From a virus, in the IMG/VR virus record IMGVR_UViG_3300019360_000002, positions 1-64,000 of that record: a stretch of DNA of 64,000 bases. One strand, given 5' to 3'. Under the pieces are notes generated by a model. It was not told where the DNA came from, searched no databases, and was given only the letters and a program-made list of their open reading frames with translations. The translations under genes were made by a program, and so were the position numbers. Numbering within the stretch: the stretch's first letter is position 1; the number at the start of each line of letters is the position of its first letter. Shown piece by piece: positions 8,087 to 16,465 of the stretch.

Positions 8087-9046
8087 ATGGCTCGTCTTCG
8101 GCCCTCACATCCGTGGAACCCCGGCTACTCGATCCCCAAGAACGTGCTCGACGAGCCGTATGGCCAGGGTGTGATCGTCACCAAGCAGGCCAAGCGTGGC
8201 ACCATCTCGGCGCTCCAGCCCGAGTGGCTCGTCGACGGTGCCGGCGCCCCACCGCCCGCCGCACCGCTCGGCTCGCTCGGGTGTGCCCACGGCAACGGGT
8301 CACTCGGCGGGGCGACGATCAAGGGCAACTCGCTCCGCTCCGGCTCACTCGGCAGCTTGTCGGGCACATCGCTCGGCGCCAAGGGCGCAAACGGCGTAGA
8401 GGTCGGCGGCATGTCCGATCCCATCGCCAATTTCGGTCGCCAGGGTGCCGCGCTCATCATGAGCGAGGTGAAGTACCTGAAGGAGTCGGATCGCGTGGCG
8501 GCGATGCGCCACATCCTCGACTCCATCGACCCGCAACTCTTCGACATGGTGGCCAAGCGCGCCGAGGCGCTCGGCAAAAGCGGCGTCGTTCCGCGCGTCG
8601 CGATGGAGCGGGCACTCGCCGCCTCGCTCGCGGGCCGCTACCTGGAGCAGCTCGTGAAGATGGGCAAGACCGGTGCACCGCCCACCTTCGGCGTTCTCGG
8701 TCTCGGCCTCGGCACCGTCGACCCGGAGGGCCTGGGCGGCTTTTTCGCCGACGTGTGGGGCGGCATCAAAAAGGGCGCTGGCGCGGTCGGCTCAGCTGCC
8801 AAGACCGTCGGCAAGGGCATCGGCAAGCTCGCCTGCAAGGCGGCCGGCAACCCCGGCACATCTATCGCGGCAGGTGCGGCCGGCGGACCAGCGGGCGCGA
8901 CCGGTGCCCAGCTCGCCTCCGAGCTGTGTGGTGGCGGCACCCAGTCCGGTGGCGGCTACGTTCCGCCTCCGGCGGCACCGTTTCCCATCATGCCGGTTCT
9001 CCTCATCGGCGGCGGGCTGCTCGCCGTACTTGCGCTTCGCAAGTAA
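8087..9046 (+). CDS. Tail-anchored Gly-rich membrane protein, 319 aa
   Basis: ATG with AAGGAG 6 bases upstream. Residues 60-110 carry Gly-Ser-Leu repeats (SLGSLSGTSLGAKGANG); 120-205 a helical domain; 215-285 glycine-rich amphipathic helices (GAVGSAAKTVGKGIGKLA) of a kind seen in membrane-active phage proteins; the end is MPVLLIGGGLLAVLALRK. First of a series of proteins with this C-terminal anchor. Probably a virion membrane or membrane-penetration protein. Confidence 0.8.
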   Translation: MARLRPSHPWNPGYSIPKNVLDEPYGQGVIVTKQAKRGTISALQPEWLVDGAGAPPPAAPLGSLGCAHGNGSLGGATIKGNSLRSGSLGSLSGTSLGAKGANGVEVGGMSDPIANFGRQGAALIMSEVKYLKESDRVAAMRHILDSIDPQLFDMVAKRAEALGKSGVVPRVAMERALAASLAGRYLEQLVKMGKTGAPPTFGVLGLGLGTVDPEGLGGFFADVWGGIKKGAGAVGSAAKTVGKGIGKLACKAAGNPGTSIAAGAAGGPAGATGAQLASELCGGGTQSGGGYVPPPAAPFPIMPVLLIGGGLLAVLALRK

Positions 9047-9056
9047 AGGAATGACC

Positions 9057-9650
9057 ATGGGTTTCATCCGCGAATCGAAGACCGCGCTCGGCTACCACCG
9101 CCAGGGCTCCCCGTACAAACGCGGCGGCCGGTACGGATCGCTGGGTGACGTGTTCTGCTTAGAAGGGGATTGTCAAGTAGGTGAAATGCTCGTCAATCAG
9201 ATGATCACGTTCTTCGCGCTAGTGGGGCCGCGTACGACGTTTTCGGCTGACCCGGTTCAGTTCAAGAAGAATCTTCTTGAGGCCGCGGCTTTGGGAACAG
9301 CCAAGCAGAAGGCATTCCACGCCAAGTTTGGTCCAGCGTACAGCGAAATCGTTGACGAGTATTTCCGTCTAGAAACCGAAACCACGCTTTTGGGGATCAA
9401 GAAAAAAGACAACCCTTTTAGCGTCAACTGTTGCTCGATCAAGGAGCTGGGTCGTAAGGCACAGACCCTCACTGCACAGGCCCACAGCTTCATGGGGTCG
9501 CAGGCTCCGACACCGACCTTGATCCAAGATCCGTTCGATCCTAGCTCCGGGCTATTTGGCAACGCCTTGAGCGGTGGGATGAGCCTCATCAAGCTTGGCC
9601 TGGTTGCCTTCATCGGCATCACCGCCTACAACGCAGTAAAGAAGGGCTAG
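9057..9650 (+). CDS. Membrane-anchored hypothetical protein, 197 aa
   Basis: ATG at 9057 preferred over 9051 because AAAGGA is then 6 bases away. Four Cys (CLEGDC, NCCS), helical body, C-terminal hydrophobic segment (SLIKLGLVAFIGITAYNAV) ending KKG. Codon use is more AT-rich than its neighbours, suggesting a separate origin. Part of the membrane-protein run. Confidence 0.78.
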   Translation: MGFIRESKTALGYHRQGSPYKRGGRYGSLGDVFCLEGDCQVGEMLVNQMITFFALVGPRTTFSADPVQFKKNLLEAAALGTAKQKAFHAKFGPAYSEIVDEYFRLETETTLLGIKKKDNPFSVNCCSIKELGRKAQTLTAQAHSFMGSQAPTPTLIQDPFDPSSGLFGNALSGGMSLIKLGLVAFIGITAYNAVKKG

Positions 9651-9653
9651 CCC

Positions 9654-10172
9654 ATGAGTCACGCCAACAGCAGATACGGATCACTCGCCCCGGGGTCACT
9701 CGCCCCGGGGTCGCTTGGCGAGACGGTCTCCTACGCCGGCTCGACCGTAGGCATGCTGCGTGCCGCCGGCATCAACGACACCCAGGCGACGATGGCCGCG
9801 TCCGGCATGTTCTGGACGGTCGGGGAGTCGAACGTCAACGCCCCCGTGACGCAGGTGATCGTGCGAGCGGTACAGCGCATGCTGAATCACCTGTCCGGCC
9901 CAGGCGAGCAACTCTTCGTGGACGGCATCCTGAACAGCGACATGCAGAGGGGCCTACTCAAGCACCTCGGCCCCGGGTTCCCGCAGATGACCTGGGCCGG
10001 CGTGTTCGCGTCGCTTCGGAACAAGCTCGCCCAGAAGAAGAGCGACTTCATCCTGAACGAGGAGCCCGACCTCATGCCGATGGGCGACTTCGGTGGCGTG
10101 GGTCTCGGCACCCTGCTCATCGGCGGCGGCATTCTCTACCTTCTCTTCGGAAGAAAGGGCAGCAGACGATGA
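9654..10172 (+). CDS. Tail-anchored protein, peptidoglycan-binding-like, 172 aa
   Basis: N-terminal GSLAPGSLAPGSLG repeat is coded by a 15-bp tandem duplication (9681-9710). The middle (VIVRAVQRMLNHL ... FVDGILNSDM ... LLKHLG) recalls the DG-x-x-G helical repeat of PG_binding_1 domains, a weak resemblance. It ends TLLIGGGILYLLFGRKGSRR, a membrane anchor with basic tail. Overlaps the next gene by 4 bases. Possibly a virion protein contacting the cell wall. Confidence 0.78.
   Translation: MSHANSRYGSLAPGSLAPGSLGETVSYAGSTVGMLRAAGINDTQATMAASGMFWTVGESNVNAPVTQVIVRAVQRMLNHLSGPGEQLFVDGILNSDMQRGLLKHLGPGFPQMTWAGVFASLRNKLAQKKSDFILNEEPDLMPMGDFGGVGLGTLLIGGGILYLLFGRKGSRR
9681..9710. repeat. 15-bp tandem repeat
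   Basis: Two exact copies of TCACTCGCCCCGGGG in frame, giving the repeated peptide in the 172-aa protein. Copy number could vary between isolates. Confidence 0.85.
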
Positions 10173-10801
10173 GCTACATCGCAGGTAAGAACGGTCGCGC
10201 AATGGGCATGGGCTCGGGGGACTGGCAACGCGACATCCGCAAGGCCCACGACACGGTGCACGGGGTGACGCGAAACACCATCTCCGGCTACATGAGCCAG
10301 GCGGGGGTGTTCGACAACGTGAAGAGCTTTTTCACGCCAGCGTCGTCTGACGCGTTGCCCAAGCAGCTTCAGAAGGAGACCAATCGCTATGCCGGTGTCG
10401 CCTTCGCAACACCCATTGGCGAGGACGGTAAGATCGGCTCCGACACTGTTATAGCGGTGCGGGCCGTGGCGTCCTTCCTCATCAAGCAGGGGGCGGTGCA
10501 GTCCGATTCGTTTGTCCAGTCGGGCGCGTCGGCCAATGCGGCCTACATCCTCGCCCACGTGAGCGAGTACATCTCGATCTTCGACAGAGAGGCCAACAAG
10601 CGGGGCCTCACCGGCAAGAGCGCTCCCAAGCAGCGGCCGGAGAAAGTCTCCCTGCCCCTTCCCGGCGAGCCTCCACCCGGCGGCGGCATGCTCGACTCGC
10701 TCATGGCCGGCGGTGTGGGAGGGGTCTCACCCGTAATGCTTCTGGGCGGAGCCGCACTCGTCTACTACCTGGCGACTCGCAAGAAGAGGAAGGGACGTTG
10801 A
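10169..10801 (+). CDS. Tail-anchored MSY protein, peptidoglycan-binding-like, 210 aa
   Basis: Begins MSYIAGKN and ends VMLLGGAALVYYLATRKKRKGR. The central part (IGEDGKIGSDTVIAVRAVASFLI) has the DGxxGxxT helix-loop-helix seen in PG_binding_1 domains, matching the neighbour at 9654; family assignment is tentative. Stop and next start share ATGA. Likely an internal-membrane virion protein. Confidence 0.78.
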   Translation: MSYIAGKNGRAMGMGSGDWQRDIRKAHDTVHGVTRNTISGYMSQAGVFDNVKSFFTPASSDALPKQLQKETNRYAGVAFATPIGEDGKIGSDTVIAVRAVASFLIKQGAVQSDSFVQSGASANAAYILAHVSEYISIFDREANKRGLTGKSAPKQRPEKVSLPLPGEPPPGGGMLDSLMAGGVGGVSPVMLLGGAALVYYLATRKKRKGR

Positions 10802-10869
10802 TGAGCAAGTATTTCAGCCACGGCGCCTACATCACGACCGCCCTTCGGGCGGTCTGGAGACGCCGATGA
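10801..10869 (+). CDS. 22-aa peptide, duplicated start of next gene
   Basis: Codes MSKYFSHGAYITTALRAVWRRR. Its first 8 residues and about 24 bases around its start are repeated exactly at 10865, the start of the 72-aa gene. It overlaps both neighbours by ATGA, so it is probably translated. Either a truncated duplicate or a genuine mini membrane peptide with a basic tail. Confidence 0.5.
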   Translation: MSKYFSHGAYITTALRAVWRRR

Positions 10870-11084
10870 GCAAGTATTTCAGCCACGGGATGGCCCCCTA
10901 CGTCTACGACTGGCGTGGGCGAGCCTACTCGGCCAACGAGAACGGCTCACGTGTCAAGTCGGAGCTATCCGGCGTGATGGACGTGGTGAAGAGCCCGCTT
11001 GGCATTGGCGCGCTCGTCGTGGGCGCCATCCTCCTCTACCCGAAGGTGTTCGGCTCGGGACGAGTGCGGGTAACACGGCGGTAA
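10866..11084 (+). CDS. Tail-anchored membrane protein, 72 aa
   Basis: MSKYFSHGMAPYVYDWRG start, one transmembrane segment (LGIGALVVGAILLYPKVF), then SGRVRVTRR. Start overlaps the stop of the 22-aa peptide. Same class as the neighbouring tail-anchored proteins. Confidence 0.78.
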   Translation: MSKYFSHGMAPYVYDWRGRAYSANENGSRVKSELSGVMDVVKSPLGIGALVVGAILLYPKVFGSGRVRVTRR

Positions 11085-11087
11085 GAC

Positions 11088-11201
11088 ATGAAGGTCGAGA
11101 ATGATATTTGGTGGACAGAGCCCGGGGGTTTCATCCCAGAGGCGTTTGTCGTTCCTCTGCTCGGCCTGATTGTCGTACTGTGGTGGGGGGGACGCAGGTG
11201 A
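11088..11201 (+). CDS. Small membrane protein, 37 aa
   Basis: ATG three bases after the previous stop; codes MKVENDIWWTEPGGFIPEAF then VVPLLGLIVVLWWGGRR. One membrane span with a basic end, fitting the class around it. Its stop overlaps the next GTG start (GTGA), supporting real translation. Confidence 0.7.
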   Translation: MKVENDIWWTEPGGFIPEAFVVPLLGLIVVLWWGGRR

Positions 11202-11515
11202 TCTACTCCGTCTACAGGCCCGAGACCGGCGTCTACGACTACTACGAGACGCCGGAGCAGACCGCCAAGAACCCTGACCCTCAGTTCCTCACGGGTCGCG
11301 GCGCCACGGCAGCGCTTGGCCTCTCATCTACCGATGCCGGCTGGCAGCTCCCCGGTAACGCCCGCAAGGTCGGCGAGGGCAAGCAAGCGCGCGGCATGAT
11401 TGCGACCCGCAACGGCGGTAGCCTGGGCGGCTTCGAGGTCCCCGGCGGTGGGTTCGGCGTGGCCGCGATCCTGGGCGGTCTGTGGTGGCTTTTCGGCGGA
11501 AGGAAGCGGCGATGA
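11198..11515 (+). CDS. Tail-anchored membrane protein, 105 aa
   Basis: GTG start overlaps the preceding stop. Tyr-rich N-terminus (YSVYRPETGVYDYYETPEQ), soluble middle, then GFGVAAILGGLWWLFGGRKRR. Another member of the tail-anchored set. The next gene starts at ATGA inside its stop. Confidence 0.78.
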   Translation: MIYSVYRPETGVYDYYETPEQTAKNPDPQFLTGRGATAALGLSSTDAGWQLPGNARKVGEGKQARGMIATRNGGSLGGFEVPGGGFGVAAILGGLWWLFGGRKRR

Positions 11516-12042
11516 CGCACCGTCGTGTGAACCCCGGCGAGCCCCCGCCCGAGCTGGCGGAGGCGATCGACGGCTACGAGGACTTCCACGCTTGGGAGCC
11601 GCGCGAGATCGGCGAGATGAACCTCGTCATTCCGACCACGGTGTGTGTGGTGGGAGAGATGGTCCAGACCCTCTACCGATCGGACAAGTGGGAGAACAAG
11701 TCGAGCGATTACTTCCACGACCACGACCCAGGTGTGATGATCGGTCGAACCGACGCGGCGGCTCGGGTCGCAAACCCTGGCTGCCAGACCGGCGTTCGCC
11801 TGCCTCACTGGATCACGGACGCCAAGGCGGTGTACATGCTTGGTCGATGTCTGGGCTATTCGTACACGCAACCGGACGGCGAGCCCATCGAGGCCAAGGT
11901 CGGGCGTCCGTTGCCAGAGCTTTATGCTGTGCCCAATCGCAAGGCACTGCTCGTCATCGACACGGCGGGGGACACGGCCGAATGCTTGGCCGTGATCTGG
12001 GGCGGCAACCTCATCGTGAAAGACGTGGGTATCGTAGGATGA
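11512..12042 (+). CDS. Hypothetical soluble protein, 176 aa
   Basis: ATGA overlap with the gene before and after. No membrane segment. His/Asp cluster (SSDYFHDHDPGVMIG) and two Cys. Could be an enzyme of lysis or entry given the coiled-coil/TM neighbour, but no fold is recognised. Confidence 0.78.
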   Translation: MTHRRVNPGEPPPELAEAIDGYEDFHAWEPREIGEMNLVIPTTVCVVGEMVQTLYRSDKWENKSSDYFHDHDPGVMIGRTDAAARVANPGCQTGVRLPHWITDAKAVYMLGRCLGYSYTQPDGEPIEAKVGRPLPELYAVPNRKALLVIDTAGDTAECLAVIWGGNLIVKDVGIVG

Positions 12043-12329
12043 ACGAGGAAAACCGAGACGGGCTTTTACTCGCCATTCACTCGGAGGTGCGCGAGGTGCG
12101 CAAAGAGGTGGGCAACGTCCGCGAGGCTCAGGCCGCCATCTCCACCCGGCAGGAAGATCACACTGGGCGCATTCACCTCATCGAGACCAAGCAAGCCGAG
12201 CTGGGCAAGACGATCGGTGAGCACGGAGCGGCCAGGCACAAGCTATCCGGCGTATGGGTAGGCGCGGCGGCCGTCCTCGCGCTCGTCGCCTCCATGGCCG
12301 GTCTTCTCAAGATACTTCTGGGCAAGTAA
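12039..12329 (+). CDS. Coiled coil plus C-terminal TM protein, holin/XhlA-like, 96 aa
   Basis: Residues 10-65 are a heptad coiled coil (HSEVREVRKEVGNVREAQ); residues 70-93 a single membrane span ending LLGK. This layout is that of XhlA-type haemolysin/holin accessory proteins, and the position at an operon end suits lysis. Sequence alone cannot prove the role. Confidence 0.75.
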   Translation: MNEENRDGLLLAIHSEVREVRKEVGNVREAQAAISTRQEDHTGRIHLIETKQAELGKTIGEHGAARHKLSGVWVGAAAVLALVASMAGLLKILLGK

Positions 12330-12348
12330 TCCTCGTTCGCAATTCTGC

Positions 12349-12377
12349 TTGACACAAAGTACTGTCTGAGTTCAAAT
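12349..12377 (+). promoter_or_regulatory. Promoter before the Arg-rich gene
   Basis: TTGACA at 12349-12354, 17-base spacer, TCAAAT at 12372-12377. The run is AT-rich for this genome. A TTTAGACT just downstream (12377-12384) could be an alternative -10 but is too far from the -35. Confidence 0.55.
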
Positions 12378-12476
12378 TTAGACTCGCAAGCGCCACTGCA
12401 CTCTCCGGTCAGTGGTGACGAGCTGGTCGCCCGTACTGCGTCGTTTACTGGCGGTCCGTCACCCTACGGAGAGAGC

Positions 12477-14045
12477 ATGCCCATCTGGTACGTGAACCCG
12501 AGTCGACCGCGAAAGCGCAGAAACGCTGCGCATCGCGTCACCCGCTCCTGGGCCGCCTCGCAGACCGGCCGGGCCACGAGCCCGAGCGGCATGCGGGCCA
12601 GACGTACCCAGGTTCGGCCCGTGGCGCGCACCATGCCGGGTTCGGCGTGGACACCTTCTCGGGCCAAGGCCAATGCTCGCAGGCGGAGAAACCCGGGCGG
12701 CCCTCTCCGTCTCTTCGGTGCCGCCGCCAAGGCACACGCCAAGAAGCAGCAGAAGCTTCGTCGGGCCAAGGCCCGCCGTTCGTTCCGAGATCACAAGGTG
12801 TCCGTACGTCGCCGTGGAAAAGTGACGACGGTGACCGTCAGAAACCCCAAAAAGAGAGGTTCAAGCATGAAGCGTCGTCGTCGCGCCCATCGCAATCCGT
12901 CTCCGAGCCGCCGTCGCCGTCGGGCGCGGCGCGCTCACGCGAACCCCATCCGTCGCCACCGTCAGCGTCGGAACCCGATGTACAAGGGGCACGCCAAGCA
13001 CAGGAAGGCGCAGCTCGCTCACCACCGCAAGTCGCCCAAGCGAGTTGCGGCTGGCAAGAAGGCGGCTCGCACGCGCAAGCGTCACGCCGCCGCCAAGAGC
13101 GGCACGCGTCGTCGCAAGTACCGTCGTGCCCCCACCCGGGGACGCGGCGTGAAGGCGCTGCGTCGTGCACGCAAGGCCATCCGCTACCAGCGCAAGCGCC
13201 GGGGCGGCAAGCGCGCCCGCGCCTACATGCGCCGTTACCGAATGAAGTCGAACCCGTCGCATCGCCGTCGTCGCAACCCGCGTCGCCGTCGTCACTACGG
13301 CGTGCGCTCGCTGCGTCGGGCGCGTCGCACCATCCGCCACCAGAAGCGGCGCGGTCGCGGCGCGGCCAAGTCGTTCATGCGGCACTACCGCATGCGCTCG
13401 AACCCGGGCGGGATCGTCGGCACGGTGGTGAGCGTCGTCAAGGCGGCGGTGCCCATCGCGCTGTCGTTCTACGGCGCGCGGTTCATCTCGGGCAAGATCT
13501 CCGAGAGGGTCCCGATGGTGAGCCGTCTTGGTCGCCACCGTGGTCCGGTGCTGGGCACCCTCCTCATCGTCGCCCAGGGCTTCGCGGCCAAGAAGGTCGC
13601 GTTCCTCGGTCGCCACAACTCCAGCATCATGGTCGGCCTCGGCGTGAACCTCGTCGACCAGCTCATCAAGGCGTACGCGCCGGCTAAGGTGCAGGCGTAC
13701 CTCGGTGACTCGTCCGACGTGTACTCGAACGCCATGATGGGCGAGTACATCGAGACCGGCGAGTACATCGAGACCGGTCTGGAGCAGGAGATGGGCGACT
13801 ACATCGAGACCGGCGCCCTGGAGCAGGAACTCGGCGACATGAGCCAGTCCGCCGAGGAAGAGCTGGGTCTGGAGCAGGAGATGGGCGGGTCGGCCGTGAT
13901 GAACGCGCCGGTTCCCACCCAGCGCATGCTCGCGCCCGTGCCGCAGCGCTCGTTCGTCGAGCAGGTGCCCCGCTGGACGCCCGCGTCGGACCGCAAGGAT
14001 CGCCTGTACCAGGGCATCTTCGCGGGCGGCTGGGGGGTTCGGTAA
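12477..14045 (+). CDS. Protamine-like Arg-rich membrane protein with acidic tail, 522 aa
   Basis: Residues 1-305 are extraordinarily basic, with RRRNP motifs and two related repeats (KAIRYQRKRRGGKRARAYM and RTIRHQKRRGRGAAKSFM). Residues about 310-410 hold two hydrophobic stretches (VVKAAVPIALSFYGARF; VLGTLLIVAQGFAAKKVAF). From 420 the chain is acidic with GEYIETG and LEQEMG repeats. It has its own promoter and lies just before the capsid gene. Inferred role: tether or condense the genome at the inner membrane face. A shorter relative is at 43898-44626. Confidence 0.8.
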   Translation: MPIWYVNPSRPRKRRNAAHRVTRSWAASQTGRATSPSGMRARRTQVRPVARTMPGSAWTPSRAKANARRRRNPGGPLRLFGAAAKAHAKKQQKLRRAKARRSFRDHKVSVRRRGKVTTVTVRNPKKRGSSMKRRRRAHRNPSPSRRRRRARRAHANPIRRHRQRRNPMYKGHAKHRKAQLAHHRKSPKRVAAGKKAARTRKRHAAAKSGTRRRKYRRAPTRGRGVKALRRARKAIRYQRKRRGGKRARAYMRRYRMKSNPSHRRRRNPRRRRHYGVRSLRRARRTIRHQKRRGRGAAKSFMRHYRMRSNPGGIVGTVVSVVKAAVPIALSFYGARFISGKISERVPMVSRLGRHRGPVLGTLLIVAQGFAAKKVAFLGRHNSSIMVGLGVNLVDQLIKAYAPAKVQAYLGDSSDVYSNAMMGEYIETGEYIETGLEQEMGDYIETGALEQELGDMSQSAEEELGLEQEMGGSAVMNAPVPTQRMLAPVPQRSFVEQVPRWTPASDRKDRLYQGIFAGGWGVR

Positions 14046-14243
14046 CCTACTACTACACCGGGGCCGGCGCGATGGCCCGTTGGGCGGAATAAGCGCCGGC
14101 CCCGTGCAGACATACTGATTGACCTTCTTGTCTGACCTTCCTGTTTGAATCTTGCGAAGCACAACTTCAAACGGTCGGGAAGACACCCGCCCTGAGTCAC
14201 CCCAAATAGGGGGACCGAAGTTAAAACAGAAAGGAAGGTCACT
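14046..14243. other. Capsid gene leader region
   Basis: 198 non-coding bases. Holds a GC hairpin (14059-14104), a tandem duplication of TGACCTTCNTGT (about 14119-14145), and a TTGCG-type palindrome (14152-14164). TTGACC at 14119 may be a -35 element. AAGGAAGG precedes the capsid ATG, predicting strong translation. Confidence 0.5.
14059..14104. terminator. 12-bp perfect GC hairpin
   Basis: CGGGGCCGGCGC at 14059-14070 pairs with 14093-14104. It lies right after the Arg-rich gene and before the capsid leader. No U-run follows. Confidence 0.55.
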
Positions 14244-15672
14244 ATGCCACGTCTTCATGGAGTCAAGGAGCGTCTGCACCAGCCGTTCTGGGACACGCTC
14301 GTCCGCACCACGGGTCCCCTGGCCACGCCGATCCAGCAGACCTCACGTCTGTTCGGCAACGCCAACGTAAACGGCCTGTAAGCCGTCCTGCGTCGCCGGG
14401 CAGTAATGCCTGGTTGGTACTGGGTGAATAAAACTGAAGTGATAGAGTGAGGGTAATGCTCAAGGACACTGACATCGCGTGGTTGGCCGGACTCATCGAC
14501 GGAGAGGGGTGTTTGTACCTCGCCGTTCGGTCCGACAACACGGCGACCCGGGTTTCGCGCAGGACTGGCGAGACCGTTCAGTACGGGCCGTACTTCCAGG
14601 TGCGCTGCGACTTCAAGCTAGCCATGGCCGATCGAGAAACGATCGTTACTGCGGCCGGCATGATCGCGGAGATCCTGGGAACCACCGATGGCGTGTTGTT
14701 CCGAGAGGAGCGCCGTAAGGTTGTTCGCGCTCGTCCGCTCTGGCGCGTCGAACTCAGCTCGAAGGGGGCAATCAACACGCTCCTGAGAACCATTCGACCG
14801 TTCGTTCGGACGAAGGCGATCGAGGCAGACCTTTGCCTTGACTATCTATCGCATCTTCTGATCACACCGTGGCACAAGGCCACCCTGCGTGATCTGGAGC
14901 TGGCGAGATTGGCAACCGAACTCCGTCACGGCAGCGGTGAAGCCCGTGCTCAGGCAATCGTCATCCTGAGCCAGGTAACGCCGAGCCAAGCCGCAGAGGG
15001 CACCGACAGCACGTCGGGCTCTGCGGAAGGTCTAGAGACTAGCCGGGTGAGCGCCAGCAATAACCCCGGCCACGAGCGCCCAGCACCCCACCTTGCCGCT
15101 GTCGGCGGCGAGAGGGTGAAGACATAGTCCGAACCCGGGCAAAAGCCCGAGCGCCGTCTAAACAGCGGCGATTCCGACGGTTGACTGTCGGAAACATTTG
15201 GGGAAATCTATCGTTGACGAACCTTCAGGTCGCCGGCCAGTTGGCCAGCGATCAGACGTACGTCATCCTGGCGCTGCGCGCCTGGCTGTACTTCGACGGC
15301 ACCAACCGCCGCTCGAACTACCTCCAGGTCGCGTCGCAGCTCTACTTCACCCTGACCATCGGCAACAAGCCGCTGTTCCAGGCGCCCTGCTGGTACTACC
15401 CGTCGGGCGGCGGCGTCTGGGGCTTCGATGCCCAGGCGTTCGCGGCCAACACGTCGGGCTCGATCTTCAACCTGGGTGACCCCACCCAGGAGTCGATCCT
15501 GAAGCTGGCCCGTCCGATCATGGTGCCGGTGCGCCAGAACTTCGCCGTCGAGGCGCAGTTCTTCACCGTCGGCGCCACCAACGTGCTCACCAACCTGAAC
15601 GCTGGCGCCGCCGACGATCAGAAGGTGATCATGTTCGTCATCGATGGATTGCAGACCAGAGACGTTCAGTAA
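14244..15672 (+). CDS. Candidate major capsid protein, interrupted by group I intron
   Basis: Exon 1 is 14244-14368 and exon 2 is 15201-15672; joined they give 198 aa. The join restores RLFGNANV-GNLSLTNLQVAG, which aligns with RLFGNTNIGNLVICNLQVAG in the uninterrupted paralogue at 33954-34700, an independent proof of the splice point. Unspliced, translation stops after 45 residues. The protein is rich in beta pattern (LYFTLTIGN, RPIMVPVRQNFAVEAQFF, VIMFVIDGL) and has AAGGAAGG before the ATG. Capsid role is inferred from size, fold pattern and neighbours. Confidence 0.72.
14369..15200 (+). mobile_element. Group I intron (832 nt)
   Basis: Upstream exon ends in T and the intron ends in G, as group I introns require. 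Near the 3' end GACTA (15037-15041) can pair with TAGTC (15125-15129) inside AAGACATAGTCC, the hallmark P7/J8-7 block. Hairpins follow at 15136-15149 and 15173-15190 (P9-like). The intron carries a LAGLIDADG gene. P1 and P3-P8 were not fully folded by hand. Confidence 0.82.
14447..15127 (+). CDS. LAGLIDADG homing endonuclease in intron
   Basis: 226 aa from GTG, or 223 from ATG 14456 with GAGGG close upstream. One dodecapeptide, WLAGLIDGEGCLYL, near residue 14 implies a homodimeric single-motif enzyme. The last 30 codons overlap the intron's catalytic core, so the C-terminus is constrained by RNA structure. It should cut intron-less capsid alleles and spread the intron. Confidence 0.88.
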   Translation: MRVMLKDTDIAWLAGLIDGEGCLYLAVRSDNTATRVSRRTGETVQYGPYFQVRCDFKLAMADRETIVTAAGMIAEILGTTDGVLFREERRKVVRARPLWRVELSSKGAINTLLRTIRPFVRTKAIEADLCLDYLSHLLITPWHKATLRDLELARLATELRHGSGEARAQAIVILSQVTPSQAAEGTDSTSGSAEGLETSRVSASNNPGHERPAPHLAAVGGERVKT

Positions 15673-15723
15673 CACAGAGTCGGGATTCCATGGTAGCCTT
15701 CTCTGTAGAAAGAGAGGGCTACC

Positions 15724-16350
15724 ATGGGGCCTGGCGATACGTTAGGACGGCTGACGATACGAAGGTTGTTTCACAAAAGGTCGGGCACCGGCAAATCGGT
15801 GCGAATGATCGAGGCGAAATGTGACTGCGGGCGAATCAAAAAGGCGCGTGAGAGTGACGTACGGAGCGGCAATGTCCGTTCTTGCGGCTGCTTTCGTCGT
15901 GATGTTATCGCTGCCCGCAGTACGACCCACGGTCAGTCGCGGGTCGGTAAACGAACAGAGCTGTACAAGCTCTGGAACGCGATGCACGACCGATGCCGGC
16001 GCAGCCCGTTCTACGTCGGTCGACAAGTACGTGTGTGTGATGAGTGGCTCGACTTCAACGCGTTTGAAGCGTACGTGGTCGAGAATCTCGGACCCAAACC
16101 AAAAGGCTACTCGCTCGATCGGATCGACAACGACAGGGACTACGAGCCGGGAAATATCAGGTACGGGTCTCCTACCGATCAAGCTAGGAATAGACGCAGC
16201 AACACGCTGCTCACGGTACGCGGTGAAACACTCTGTGTCGCAGAGTGGGCCGAGCGCATGGGTTATCACTCAGCTACCATCCTTCAGCGCAAACGACTCG
16301 GCTGGAGTGACGAAGACGCGGTGTTAAAACCGCTGCGTAAGAAGAAGTAG
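15724..16350 (+). CDS. Free-standing HNH homing endonuclease, 208 aa
   Basis: Begins with a Cys domain (CDCG at 33-36, SCGC at 53-56) also found in three other genes here. The HNH core is LDRIDNDRDYEPGNIRYGS (131-149), followed by a basic recognition tail (QARNRRSN ... ATILQRKRLGWS). It sits in the gap between the two capsid genes, a typical place for intergenic homing genes. Codons are less GC-rich than neighbours. Confidence 0.85.
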   Translation: MGPGDTLGRLTIRRLFHKRSGTGKSVRMIEAKCDCGRIKKARESDVRSGNVRSCGCFRRDVIAARSTTHGQSRVGKRTELYKLWNAMHDRCRRSPFYVGRQVRVCDEWLDFNAFEAYVVENLGPKPKGYSLDRIDNDRDYEPGNIRYGSPTDQARNRRSNTLLTVRGETLCVAEWAERMGYHSATILQRKRLGWSDEDAVLKPLRKKK

Positions 16351-16465
16351 CGCCAAGAATCAGTTGCGACTCGCAATACTGTTTGTCTTCCTGGGCTTGA
16401 AATCCTGTCAACCGGCGCAAGCCGTGTGGCTTCGGCCAACCCACCCCGGGAAGGGAGACATCGCG

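Noticed and set aside
12349-12384. Promoter pairing TTGACA with TAGACT
   Set aside because: The spacer would be 24 bases; TCAAAT at 17 bases is the better -10.
12861-14279. 472-aa open frame on the minus strand
   Set aside because: Antisense to the Arg-rich gene; its openness follows from the codon bias of CGN-rich DNA. No ribosome site, and the sequence reads as Ala/Thr/Leu/Arg shadow.
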